Assembly (NCBI RefSeq): GCF_921292975.1
Contig: NZ_CAKLCM010000002.1
Location: 248,001-312,000 of the forward strand
Direction: 5' to 3'
Source: Vibrio hippocampi
GTDB lineage: Bacteria; Pseudomonadota; Gammaproteobacteria; Enterobacterales; Vibrionaceae
Length of the DNA stretch: 64,000 bases
Program-made: the position numbers and the translations under genes
Notes under the pieces: model-generated
The model's database searches: none
Seen by the model: the letters and a program-made list of their open reading frames with translations, nothing else
What the model was told of the DNA's origin: nothing
Shown: positions 7,999-16,262 of the stretch, piece by piece
Numbering within the stretch: position 1 is the stretch's first letter
How the letters are laid out: every line of letters starts with the position of its first letter

Positions 7999-8907
7999 CT
8001 ACTTCAGCGTATCTTTCCACTTTCTTAGCTGTTGAATATGACTGGGTGAAATACCACAACATCCACCGATGATATTTGCGCCTAAACTCTGCCATTGCTT
8101 GGCAAACTCCAGATACTCATGTTCAGACACGTTGCGTAATCCTTGAAAGCGGTCATTCGCTTTATGGTCGGAATGGATCGGTGTAAAGCTATTGGCGTAC
8201 ACGCCAATATCGAGAGTCTTGCCGGTTTGGCTTAATACCTTATTGACGTCTTTGATTGCTTGCTCAATAACCTCTGGAATAGAACAATTAAAAAAGATGC
8301 CCGCGGCTTGAGTATGCAGAAGTTTTTCAACGGCATCCGTCACCAATTCTCCTGAGCGGAGGCGTGATACGGAACTGATCTCATCTTGTAGGGTGTAGGC
8401 GATATAGCAAGTTTTGTCTGTTTGCGATAAGACTTTGCAGAACACGTCGGCCTCAGCCAGGCTAGATACGGTCTCAACCAACCAAAGATCGACATGACTA
8501 TCTTGCGCTTGGAATAAGTCTAAACAGATTTGCTCTGCGCGTTCTGCTTCAAAGAGATCAGGACGATAGGAACCAAAAGGAGGAGGAATTGCCCCGGCAA
8601 CTCGCACCGGTTTTTGTGATTCTACCACCGCTTCACGAGCAAGTTGCGCCGCTTGTTGAGCAAGATTCGCCCCTTGCTGAGCGTAAAGCTCCTCGCCGAG
8701 ATGAAAGGGAACACAGGCATAGCTATTGACCGTGATGATCTCTGCCCCTGCGTTGATGAAAGATTGATGTACCTGCTTAACATGCTGAGGTGACTCGATG
8801 AGCGCCTGAGCACTCCAAAGTGGTTGAGAAAAGGGCGCGCCGATCTGCTTTAGCTCACGCCCCATACCGCCGTCTAGGATTGTAATATCGACCATTTGGA
8901 CTTCCAT
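7999..8907 (-). CDS. Homocysteine S-methyltransferase family protein
   Basis: Protein of 302 residues with the zinc-dependent homocysteine methyltransferase fold. It begins ITILDGGMGRELK, has a central FNCSIPE motif with the first zinc cysteine, and ends in the paired-cysteine motif GGCCGIS. Members transfer a methyl group from S-methylmethionine or a related donor to homocysteine, giving methionine. The exact donor cannot be told here; the protein is shorter than MetH and lacks cobalamin domains. The start may be the ATG at 8907 (MEVQMVD) or at 8895 (MVDITIL). It lies about 130 bp downstream of the small monooxygenase gene on the same strand. Confidence 0.8.
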   Translation of the reverse strand: MEVQMVDITILDGGMGRELKQIGAPFSQPLWSAQALIESPQHVKQVHQSFINAGAEIITVNSYACVPFHLGEELYAQQGANLAQQAAQLAREAVVESQKPVRVAGAIPPPFGSYRPDLFEAERAEQICLDLFQAQDSHVDLWLVETVSSLAEADVFCKVLSQTDKTCYIAYTLQDEISSVSRLRSGELVTDAVEKLLHTQAAGIFFNCSIPEVIEQAIKDVNKVLSQTGKTLDIGVYANSFTPIHSDHKANDRFQGLRNVSEHEYLEFAKQWQSLGANIIGGCCGISPSHIQQLRKWKDTLK

Positions 8908-9037
8908 ACTGCTTAACGTCTATTGCGCAATATAAACATAAAGCGTCAATAGATACAATTTTGTCTTGAACGAAAACTGAAGGTAGAAAATAGACCAATG
9001 AATCAAGGGCAAACAGAATACCGTTTTAAAGCTTAGC

Positions 9038-9316
9038 TCATTGCTCAGAGATCGTGTAATGGCGCTCAACATTCGCGGTGACTTGCCCCCAATAGGAAGA
9101 TTTAACACGCTGCTGGTGGGCGGAAAAGGCCGATTGATCGATAAATTCTTCATATACATCATAACGGCAAGGGTTGTCAGGACTGACGGTGACACTAAAG
9201 CTAATGCATCCCGGCTCTTGCAATGTAAGCTTAATATGGTCGGGTAGAGCGCGTTTGACGGCATTGAGTTCGTCTTGTGGGACGATGATAAATCCCGTTA
9301 GGGTGACTTTGGTCAT
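9038..9316 (-). CDS. Antibiotic biosynthesis monooxygenase (ABM) domain protein
   Basis: A single ABM domain of 92 residues, the dimeric alpha/beta barrel of YgiN-like quinol monooxygenases and other small oxygenases. Typical features are the opening strand VTLTGFIIVPQDE, the EPGCISFSV stretch and YDVYEEFIDQSAFSAHQ. No substrate can be assigned. A longer overlapping frame on the same strand (8920-9264) has no recognisable content and was discarded. A long perfect inverted repeat lies just upstream. Whether it is co-transcribed with the methyltransferase gene is open. Confidence 0.75.
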   Translation of the reverse strand: MTKVTLTGFIIVPQDELNAVKRALPDHIKLTLQEPGCISFSVTVSPDNPCRYDVYEEFIDQSAFSAHQQRVKSSYWGQVTANVERHYTISEQ

Positions 9317-9344
9317 TTATCGCTTGATTCCTTTCAGCGGTGGT

Positions 9345-9407
9345 ATTGTTGGCTCTCCTTGTCGGTATGGGAAGAACCGTGAAGTTAACGCTTAATGAGC
9401 CAACAAT
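9345..9407. promoter_or_regulatory. 11-bp perfect inverted repeat upstream of the ABM gene
   Basis: ATTGTTGGCTC at 9345-9355 and its exact complement GAGCCAACAAT at 9397-9407, with 41 bp between. The spacing is too wide for a normal terminator; a pair of half-sites around a promoter, or a long leader-RNA hairpin for the ABM gene, is more likely. Confidence 0.5.
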
Positions 9408-9471
9408 TTACCATAGATGTCTTAGATGCGTGAGCCAGAAAAGAAGCAGACAATATAAAAGAGGCAGCCCA

Positions 9472-9561
9472 TGTACGACTAAACAACGATGTGCTGCAAA
9501 GCCATTCTGTGCTGCTAAACCATTATGTGTAACTAAACCACTATGTGTAACTAAACAATAA
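9472..9561. repeat. Five imperfect 18-bp tandem repeats at the edd 3' end
   Basis: Units begin at 9472, 9490, 9508, 9526 and 9544. Examples are TGTGCTGCTAAACCATTA and TGTGTAACTAAACCACTA; the shared skeleton is TGTG-N4-CTAAACCA-N2. The last unit covers the stop codon and final codons of edd. A plus-strand frame through it reads as hexapeptide repeats (CVTKPL), but nothing else supports coding. Confidence 0.9.
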
Positions 9562-11347
9562 AGCTAGCCCCTTCTTCCGCTGACGAAACATTCTGTCTTG
9601 CACAGTCGAATAGTTGACGTCCCCATGTTGTTTGTTGCGGTGTTAAATCAACATACTGCGACTCCCGCTGCTCAATATCGACCAACGCTTCGATTAAGCC
9701 GGTGGTGCAATCAATACGAATCTTATCACCATCTCTAATTAAACCAATTGCGCCACCGCGAGTGGCTTCAGGGGAGAGGTGAATGACAGAGGGAACCTTG
9801 CCGGATGCGCCAGACAGTCGACCATCGGTTACGAGGGCGACCTTATAACCGGCTTTTTGCAGGTTTCCTAAGATTGGCATTAATTTATGCAGTTCAGGCA
9901 TGCCGTTGGCGGCAGGACCATTGTGAGAGACGACCACCACACAGTCTTGGTTTAATTCCCCGTTTTGATAGGCTTTTTCGACGTCATGTTGAGAAGTGAA
10001 AACGCGAGCGGGCGCTTCAATTTGGTGGTATTGAGTATCAACTGCGGATACTTTGACAACGCCTCGACCAAGGTTGCCGGACAAGAGTTTTAGCCCACCG
10101 GTCGCTCTATAGCATTGCCCAGACGCTGCAATAACATTGTGGTCTAAACTGCCAGTCGTCGGATGCCAGACCAATTGGTCATCTTCAATCTTGGGTGAGT
10201 TTAATTGCGATTCAAAGCTGCCGAATGCGGTGACGACATCGGTATGAAGAAGGTTTTGTTCATTCAACCTATGCAATAGTGCTGGCACGGAGCCGGCGTT
10301 TTGGAATGCATTCATATCCATTGAGCCATTAGGGTAGACGTTAACCAGTAACGGCACCACTTCGGATAAGGCGTTGATGTCATCCCATTTCAAGTCAATG
10401 CCTGCGGAACGCGCCAAAGCCACCATATGAATCGTGTGATTGGTACTCCCTCCTGACGACAACAACGCGACGATGCCATTGATGAGGGTTTTCTCAGTCA
10501 CGACTTGGTAGAGTGGACGGTACTTTGGTGAATCTATGGTTCGAGACGCTATTTGAATACTGGCTTCAGTCGTCAGTTTCTCGCGTAGTTCGCTATTTGG
10601 ATGAACAAAAGCTGAGCCAGGTAACATCAATCCCATTGCTTCAAAGACCAATTGGTTGGTGTTTGCGGTTCCATAAAAGGTACAAGTCCCACTTGAGTGG
10701 TAGGATTGACACTCCATATCGAGCAGTGCTTGTTTGCCTACTGTTTTGGCTGCGAACTGCTGTCTGACCGTTACTTTTTCATCATTACTGATCCCAGTAG
10801 CCATTAAGCCGGAAGGAACAAAAGCCGTGGGTAAGTGTGCATAAGACAATGCACCCATTAGCAGCCCAGGCGCGATTTTGTCACAGACACCAAGTAGTAA
10901 ACTGGCGTCGTACACATTGTGGCTAAGAGAAAGGGCAGTGGATTGCGCAATTAAGTCCCTTGAGAATAGAGACAGATCCATGCCGACTTGCCCCTGAGTA
11001 ACGCCATCGCACATTGCAGGCACGCCACCTGCAACCTGTGCAGTGTGTCCTGAGTGGGCAAGAGATTGCTTAATCTTGTCAGGATAACATTGGTAAGGCT
11101 GATGGGCAGAGACCATATCGTTATACGAGGTGATAATCGCTACATTGGCAGAAGTAAAGTTAAGGAACTGCGCCTTGTCTTGCTCACAGCTTGCGGCAGT
11201 CGCGTGAGCAAGGTTGCCGCAAGATAAGTTCGTGCGATTCTTTCCCAGTTGACGTTGGGCTTCACAGTGCTGCAAAAACGCTTGTCGAGATGCTTTACTT
11301 CGCTCAATCAGCCGTTCGGTAACTTCGAGAACTTTATTGTTTAACAC
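9551..11347 (-). CDS. edd: Phosphogluconate dehydratase
   Basis: Entner-Doudoroff enzyme of 598 residues that dehydrates 6-phosphogluconate to 2-keto-3-deoxy-6-phosphogluconate. It belongs to the iron-sulfur IlvD/Edd family; GVCDKIAPG and GTCTFYGTANTNQ hold conserved cysteines, and QGQVGMDLSLFSRD and VTDGRLSGASGK are family signatures. Length agrees with the Escherichia coli enzyme. It overlaps the end of gntK by 14 bp, so the two are translated as a pair. The aldolase gene eda, often next to edd, is absent from this window. Confidence 0.93.
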   Translation of the reverse strand: MLNNKVLEVTERLIERSKASRQAFLQHCEAQRQLGKNRTNLSCGNLAHATAASCEQDKAQFLNFTSANVAIITSYNDMVSAHQPYQCYPDKIKQSLAHSGHTAQVAGGVPAMCDGVTQGQVGMDLSLFSRDLIAQSTALSLSHNVYDASLLLGVCDKIAPGLLMGALSYAHLPTAFVPSGLMATGISNDEKVTVRQQFAAKTVGKQALLDMECQSYHSSGTCTFYGTANTNQLVFEAMGLMLPGSAFVHPNSELREKLTTEASIQIASRTIDSPKYRPLYQVVTEKTLINGIVALLSSGGSTNHTIHMVALARSAGIDLKWDDINALSEVVPLLVNVYPNGSMDMNAFQNAGSVPALLHRLNEQNLLHTDVVTAFGSFESQLNSPKIEDDQLVWHPTTGSLDHNVIAASGQCYRATGGLKLLSGNLGRGVVKVSAVDTQYHQIEAPARVFTSQHDVEKAYQNGELNQDCVVVVSHNGPAANGMPELHKLMPILGNLQKAGYKVALVTDGRLSGASGKVPSVIHLSPEATRGGAIGLIRDGDKIRIDCTTGLIEALVDIEQRESQYVDLTPQQTTWGRQLFDCARQNVSSAEEGASFIV

Positions 11348-11861
11348 AAGTTACTCCTCTGGTTTCAAGCTTAAGTAAACATTCATTGATCAAGTCAGGA
11401 ACAGATTGATCAATATTCACCGTAATCACGTCGCACTCATCGTAGGGCTTTTCTAGCGCGGCAAACTGGCTATCAACCATTTCGGGCTTCATATAATGCC
11501 CATTGCGCTGGCTAATCCTTTCTTTAACTAACTCAATGCTTCCGTCGAGAAAGACAAACATGACGCTTTGGTTACCTTGACGAATCAGATCTCGGTACTG
11601 TTTTTTGAGTGCAGAACACACCAAGACCATACTTTCGCCTTTACTTTCGACGCTATAAATAGCGTCATTCACCCGGTTTAACCACGGCGTTCTATCTTCA
11701 TCGGTTAGAGGAATGCCCGCAGACATTTTTTGTACATTCTCTTTTGGGTGAAGATCATCACCATCGATAAACTTGGTATTGAGCCGCTTGGCAAGCAGTT
11801 CGCCAATGGTCGACTTTCCTGAAGAGCAAACCCCCATAACAACAATGCTAAATCCAGCCAT
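11334..11861 (-). CDS. gntK: Gluconokinase
   Basis: Kinase of 175 residues that phosphorylates D-gluconate to 6-phosphogluconate, feeding Edd directly. The P-loop GVCSSGKST is at residues 10-18, followed by the FIDGDDLHP and RNGHYMKPEMVDSQFAALE motifs of the gluconate kinase family. The ATG at 11861 has a GAGGG ribosome site six bases upstream; an in-frame GTG at 11891 is less likely. First gene of the gntK-edd pair, with tandem GntR-type operators 40-70 bp upstream. Confidence 0.93.
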   Translation of the reverse strand: MAGFSIVVMGVCSSGKSTIGELLAKRLNTKFIDGDDLHPKENVQKMSAGIPLTDEDRTPWLNRVNDAIYSVESKGESMVLVCSALKKQYRDLIRQGNQSVMFVFLDGSIELVKERISQRNGHYMKPEMVDSQFAALEKPYDECDVITVNIDQSVPDLINECLLKLETRGVTCVKQ

Positions 11862-11900
11862 TCGATCCCTCACTCTTATTTGAAATGACACTAAATAATG

Positions 11901-11930
11901 ATGTTATTGGTAACATGATACGCGTAACAG
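11901..11930. promoter_or_regulatory. Two overlapping GntR-type operators before gntK
   Basis: ATGTTATTGGTAACAT (11901-11916, perfect 6-bp arms) is followed by ATGATACGCGTAACAG (11915-11930). Both resemble the ATGTTAC-N2-GTAACAT pattern of GntR, the LacI-family gluconate repressor. The same motif occurs before gntR and before the TRAP genes. Confidence 0.7.
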
Positions 11931-12018
11931 TTTAATTTGTCGAAAACTTATCCATATCTGTGACATGAGTAACTAAAAATATGGTGTATCAAATAGGGTT
12001 TGAACTCGTTTTTTGCGG

Positions 12019-13026
12019 TTAACTGCTCTCGCCTTGGGTAAGAGTAAAGCCTAAATCGAACGAGTTTTTATCGATAAATTGACCTTCGATCTTGTCAAGC
12101 AGCAGCTCTGCTGAGGTTTCACCAATTTCGTACCGGGGAGTATAAACACTGGTTAATTTCGGTGACACCGCTTGACCGATGTTAAGCGCGTTGTAACCGA
12201 TGATGGCAATATCATTCGGGATTTGGATCCCTTTTTCAGAGCAAGCTAAAATCACGCCAATCGCAATATCATCATTGGTGCAAAATATACCATCTAAGTC
12301 CGGACACTCTATTAAAGCACGCTCTAGAAGCTCTCTCCCTAGGGTAAAACTGGAATGGCTAGAGGTGAGAAAGTGATACTTTTGTAGTCCAGCGTCTATT
12401 ATCGCCCGATCATAGCCTTGCATGCGGTACTTAGTACGATTGTCCAAGCGAGCACCGAAATAGCCAATTTTGTTTTTCCCTTTTTTTATCATTGAGTTAA
12501 CAGCAAAGTGAGCCGCGGCTTTATGATCAATACCGACCACGATATCGATGGGGTTGTCGGTAAGTTCCATCGTTTCGATAACTGGAATACCGGCTGTTTT
12601 CAGCATTTTTAGGGTTCGTTCGGTATGCGTTGTGCCAGTAAGAATGACGCCATCGACATGGTAGGAAAGTAGAGTGGCAATTTTGCGTTCTTCAACTTCA
12701 TCAGAATAACTGTAGTGTGACAATAGAACTTCATAACCTCTTTTATTGGTTACTGTTTCTATGCCTTGAACAAAGCTTGAAAATACTTGGTTGGACAGTG
12801 AAGGCAGCAATACACCGATCGCTTTACTGGAGGCTTTAGATAGCATCGCAGGCGCTCGATTGTGAATATAACCTTGCTCTTCAATCGCTTTGGCGATTTT
12901 TTCCCGTGTTCGTTCTGCCACCAAATTGGGATCGCGCAAATATCGGCTCACGGTCATCTTAGTCACATTGACCTGATCAGCGATGTCTTGTAAAGACGGC
13001 CTAGATTTACGCTTAGAAACTGTCAT
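12019..13026 (-). CDS. gntR: LacI-family regulator, GntR-like (gluconate utilisation repressor)
   Basis: Regulator of 335 residues: an N-terminal helix-turn-helix (SLQDIADQVNVTKMTVSRYL, about residues 12-31), a hinge, and a sugar-binding-type effector domain ending in the dimerisation region. Its nearest known relatives by appearance are GntR/IdnR gluconate repressors. I start at the ATG giving MTVSKRKSRPSLQD; a frame extending 55 codons upstream has no domain content. It sits between gntK-edd and the divergent TRAP operon, and GntR-type palindromes occur before all three units, implying autoregulation. The inducer is probably gluconate or a related acid. Confidence 0.8.
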   Translation of the reverse strand: MTVSKRKSRPSLQDIADQVNVTKMTVSRYLRDPNLVAERTREKIAKAIEEQGYIHNRAPAMLSKASSKAIGVLLPSLSNQVFSSFVQGIETVTNKRGYEVLLSHYSYSDEVEERKIATLLSYHVDGVILTGTTHTERTLKMLKTAGIPVIETMELTDNPIDIVVGIDHKAAAHFAVNSMIKKGKNKIGYFGARLDNRTKYRMQGYDRAIIDAGLQKYHFLTSSHSSFTLGRELLERALIECPDLDGIFCTNDDIAIGVILACSEKGIQIPNDIAIIGYNALNIGQAVSPKLTSVYTPRYEIGETSAELLLDKIEGQFIDKNSFDLGFTLTQGESS

Positions 13027-13056
13027 GTCGATACCTATCAATAATAATGCAATGAC

Positions 13057-13070
13057 TGTTACAGTAACAT
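13057..13070. promoter_or_regulatory. GntR-type operator before gntR
   Basis: TGTTAC-A-GTAACAT, 31 bp upstream of the gntR start. The arms match the other sites but the centre is one base instead of two. An ATGATAC half-site follows at 13074-13080. Confidence 0.55.
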
Positions 13071-13341
13071 AACATGATACTCTTCCGCTATATTTATGCT
13101 TGTTCACTAATGTTAGATAAGTCTCAAAATAATGGTCGTATATTAGGCTGTGATCGACGTCAACCAATGGTGTAGGAAAGAATGAATACAACTTTCATAC
13201 ATTTAAGTCTTTTAAAATCAAGGTTTTAGTTGTCATTCTGTGCTTGGTTCCTTGCTCGATGTAAGGATTTCTTATGATCAGGCACACACTTTCATCATTA
13301 AGCGTTTGTATAAAATCAATCCCCCGATAAACTGAGTTTAA

Positions 13342-13357
13342 AAGTTACCAGTAACAT
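13342..13357. promoter_or_regulatory. GntR-type operator before the TRAP operon
   Basis: AAGTTACCAGTAACAT: perfect GTTAC/GTAAC arms around CA, about 45 bp before the first TRAP gene. A further half-site GTAACAT lies at 13364-13370. The rest of the 373-bp gntR-TRAP gap holds no gene. Confidence 0.7.
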
Positions 13358-13399
13358 AAAAGAGTAACATCACATAATGGGTTCAATTTAGGGGTTCCT

Positions 13400-13921
13400 A
13401 TGGAAGTTTTAAATAATACGGTAGTTTTCATTACCAAAGTGCTTGAAAAATTACTGATCTTTCTAATGTGGATAATGGTTGCTGCTGTGGTTTGGCAGGT
13501 ATTCACAAGATTTGTCATCAACTCTCCGTCAACATTCACCGATGAGTTGAGCCGATACCTGATGCAATGGGTGGGAATTTTAGGTGGTGCTTATGTCTAT
13601 GCTTTAAAGCGCCATCTAGCCATTGAAGTTTTAGTGACGAAACTTTCACCGAAACGTCAACATATATTATCCATCATCATTAGTGTCATCGTTTTTATAT
13701 TTTCAGTGATAGTACTTGTGTATGGTGGAATGAATGTTGTTCAAACCACACTAAAATTTAATCAAGTCTCTCCTAGCTTAGTTTTCTTTGGTTCTAATTT
13801 GCCAATGGGATATGTGTATTTATCGGCACCTATATCAGGCATTATTATCGCAATTTGTTCAGTGAATGACTCATTACAGAGCGCAAGAGAAATTATTAAT
13901 ATGAAAGGGGATAAAGCATGA
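13400..13921 (+). CDS. TRAP transporter small permease (DctQ family)
   Basis: Small membrane subunit of 173 residues with four predicted spanning helices and the family motif DELSRYLMQWVGILGGAYV. It forms the transport complex with the large permease and the periplasmic binding protein and uses an ion gradient, usually sodium. The gene overlaps the next by four bases (ATGA), showing tight coupling. This and the following gene look more A/T-rich than their neighbours. The ATG follows an AGGGG ribosome site. Confidence 0.85.
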   Translation: MEVLNNTVVFITKVLEKLLIFLMWIMVAAVVWQVFTRFVINSPSTFTDELSRYLMQWVGILGGAYVYALKRHLAIEVLVTKLSPKRQHILSIIISVIVFIFSVIVLVYGGMNVVQTTLKFNQVSPSLVFFGSNLPMGYVYLSAPISGIIIAICSVNDSLQSAREIINMKGDKA

Positions 13922-15276
13922 CTCTGATGGATATTATGCTTACTGAAAACTACATATCTAATATGCCAGATTTCATGTATGAATTGTTGCCAGTGTTAGT
14001 ATTGTTTGGGGCGTTATTTGTCTTTTTGGTAATCGGTCTTCCTATCGCATTTGCCATTGGATTTTCATCACTGCTGACAATATTCCTTAACTTCCCTATT
14101 GATAAAGCGGCGGTGCTTACTTCGCAGAAATTATTAGGTGGCTTAGATAACTTTGGGTTACTTGCGTTACCATTCTTTATATTCGCGGGGAACTTGATGA
14201 ACTCTGGGGGCATTGCGAAACGGTTGATTAACTTTGCAATGCTACTAGGCGGAAAACTGCCGGGCGCATTATGCCACGTGAATGTGATTGCCAACATGAT
14301 GTTTGGTTCTCTGTCTGGTTCAGCAACGGCATCAGCCGCTGCCGTCGGTGGTCTTATGGGACCATTACAAGATGAGAAAAAATATCCTAAAGGCTTTTCG
14401 AGTGCCGTGAATATCGCCTCTTGTCCAACAGGGCTGCTTATTCCACCCTCGAATGTGTTGATTCTCTATGCATTAGTGAGTACCAGTTCAGTCCAGTATT
14501 TGTTTTTAGCAGGCTATATCCCAGGCATTATTATGGGTCTGTGTGTCATGCTCGGTGTCTATATATTTGGTCGTCGCTATGGTGTGCCTAATGAAAAAAT
14601 TACATTAGACCAACCTGTGATGAAGACTATTATTGATGCTGTACCGAGTCTGATGATGTTAGTCATTATTATGGGCGGTATTGTTGGTGGTGTATTTACT
14701 GCAACTGAGGCATCGGCAATAGCGGTTGTATATAGCTTGATTCTCGGGTTTATATATAGAGAGATTAAGATAAAAGACTTGTCAAAAGTGGTATTGGATA
14801 GTGTAGTTATCACGGCAATCGTATTGTTTATGATTTCAACATCCAGCGCGATGTCTTGGGCAATGGCTTACTCGGATATTCCAGCGTTCATTGCTAACTT
14901 TGTTCTGAACTTTTCAGACAACCCTATTGCGATACTTATTTTAATTAACATCATATTTTTGGTTGTTGGCACCTTTATGGATATGTCTCCAGCAATCTTA
15001 ATATTTACACCCATTATGTTGCCAATCGCTGCTTTCATTGGCATGGATCCTATCCACTTTGGAATCATGATGGTGTTTAACTTATCTATCGGTATTTGCA
15101 CACCGCCAGTAGGGACTGCCTTATTCGTTGGTTGCAGCGTATCAGGCACAAAGCTTGGTGAAGTGATACCGAAGTTAATTCCGTTATACGTGCTTATTAT
15201 TGTAGGTCTAACGGTGGTTGTTGCGTTCCCTAGTCTAACCATGTGGTTACCAAGACTAGCGGGTTACACAGGTTAA
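13918..15276 (+). CDS. TRAP transporter large permease (DctM family)
   Basis: Channel-forming subunit of 452 residues with about 12 hydrophobic segments. Typical DctM stretches are seen: LFGALFVFLVIGLPIAFAIG, LPFFIFAGNLMNSGGIAKRL, SGSATASAAAVG and VVGTFMDMSPAILIFTPI. It carries the substrate and co-transported ion across the inner membrane. Specificity in these systems is set mainly by the binding protein encoded next, so the annotation stays at family level; the neighbouring genes suggest a sugar acid. Confidence 0.9.
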   Translation: MTLMDIMLTENYISNMPDFMYELLPVLVLFGALFVFLVIGLPIAFAIGFSSLLTIFLNFPIDKAAVLTSQKLLGGLDNFGLLALPFFIFAGNLMNSGGIAKRLINFAMLLGGKLPGALCHVNVIANMMFGSLSGSATASAAAVGGLMGPLQDEKKYPKGFSSAVNIASCPTGLLIPPSNVLILYALVSTSSVQYLFLAGYIPGIIMGLCVMLGVYIFGRRYGVPNEKITLDQPVMKTIIDAVPSLMMLVIIMGGIVGGVFTATEASAIAVVYSLILGFIYREIKIKDLSKVVLDSVVITAIVLFMISTSSAMSWAMAYSDIPAFIANFVLNFSDNPIAILILINIIFLVVGTFMDMSPAILIFTPIMLPIAAFIGMDPIHFGIMMVFNLSIGICTPPVGTALFVGCSVSGTKLGEVIPKLIPLYVLIIVGLTVVVAFPSLTMWLPRLAGYTG

Positions 15277-15287
15277 AGGAATATACT

Positions 15288-16250
15288 ATGAAAAAATCGA
15301 TCTTAGCTATATCTGTTGCAGTACTCTCTTCGTCAGTGGCATTTAATGCATCGGCAAAATTATTGAAACTGGCACACGCTATGCCTCTCGACCACCCAGT
15401 ACACCAATCTCTAACCTGGTTTGCTGAAGAAGTGAGTGAGCAAACGAAACACCGCGTTAAAATTTATCCAAATGCGACGTTAGGTGGTGAAGAAGCGACG
15501 CTTCAGATGCTGCAAAACGGCACATTAGCATTCACTAAGGTTGGGGGAGGTCTAACGGCTTCTTTCTCTGAACAGTACAACGTGCTTTCACTGCCTTACT
15601 TGTATAAAGATGAAGCGGACTCAAAACGCATATTACGCGGTCCTGTAGGTCAAGGTATTCTAGCTTCATCCGAAAAAGATGGCTTTGTAGGGCTGGCATT
15701 TTTATCAAGTGGCTCTCGTGGTTTCTATTCTAACCATAAGATTGAAAAAGCCAGTGATGTTAAAGGTCTAAAAATTCGTGTGCAAAATTCACCAATCGAT
15801 ATTGATACCATGAAAGCACTTGAAGGCAGTCCGGTGCCTATTTCTTCAACCGAAGTTTACTCAGCGTTACAGCAGGGTGTGGTTGATGGTGCGGAAAACA
15901 ATATCCCAACTTATTTTGCCAACCGTCACTACGAAGTGGCTAAGTACTATACCGAAGACCATCACACGATGATCCCAGATATTCTAGCGGTATCAGCGGA
16001 AACGTGGCAGCAACTGTCAAAAGAAGATCGCGATACTATAAGCAAGATTTCGGTTGAGTTGCTTGATGTACAAGATCGCTATTGGGATGCGTATGTAGAT
16101 AAAGCCAAAGCGGAAATTGTGAAAAACGGTGGTGAAATCGTTGAAGCGGATATCGCCTCTTTCCAAGAGCGAGTACAACCAGTTTATAAAAAGTTTGTAC
16201 GTGAAAATCCACAACTTGAAGAACTACTTCATTCACTACAGACATACTAA
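15288..16250 (+). CDS. TRAP transporter substrate-binding protein (DctP family)
   Basis: Periplasmic binding protein of 320 residues with a signal peptide (MKKSILAISVAVLSSSVAFN, cleaved near ASA). The mature part begins LLKLAHAMPLDHPVH. The motif GLKIRVQNSP holds the conserved arginine that binds the substrate carboxylate in DctP-type proteins, so the ligand is probably an organic or sugar acid. I chose the ATG after AAAGGA; a GTG upstream at 15243 would overlap dctM and spoil the signal peptide. With the gluconate genes nearby, gluconate or an oxidised sugar is the best guess. Confidence 0.87.
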   Translation: MKKSILAISVAVLSSSVAFNASAKLLKLAHAMPLDHPVHQSLTWFAEEVSEQTKHRVKIYPNATLGGEEATLQMLQNGTLAFTKVGGGLTASFSEQYNVLSLPYLYKDEADSKRILRGPVGQGILASSEKDGFVGLAFLSSGSRGFYSNHKIEKASDVKGLKIRVQNSPIDIDTMKALEGSPVPISSTEVYSALQQGVVDGAENNIPTYFANRHYEVAKYYTEDHHTMIPDILAVSAETWQQLSKEDRDTISKISVELLDVQDRYWDAYVDKAKAEIVKNGGEIVEADIASFQERVQPVYKKFVRENPQLEELLHSLQTY

Positions 16251-16262
16251 GAGAATAACAAC

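Noticed and set aside
8917..8932. MetJ boxes before the homocysteine methyltransferase gene
   Set aside because: Only one 6-of-8 box (TAACGTCT) and no adjacent second box, which MetJ needs.
8920..9264. 114-residue frame on the minus strand overlapping the ABM gene
   Set aside because: No domain or signal features; the 92-residue frame in another phase has a clear ABM domain.
9340..9561. Plus-strand frame encoding CVTKPL-type hexapeptide repeats
   Set aside because: The periodicity comes from the 18-bp DNA repeat (18 = 3 x 6); the rest has no coding character and no ribosome site.
9472..9561. Possible CRISPR array
   Set aside because: Units are directly adjacent without unique spacers, imperfect, and no cas genes are near.
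12019..13191. Longer gntR start at 13191
   Set aside because: The additional 55 codons precede the helix-turn-helix, overlap the operator, and have no domain; ATG 13026 fits the family.
13400..16250. C4-dicarboxylate transporter DctQMP
   Set aside because: Family similarity alone does not show substrate; gluconate-type neighbours and operators argue for a sugar acid.
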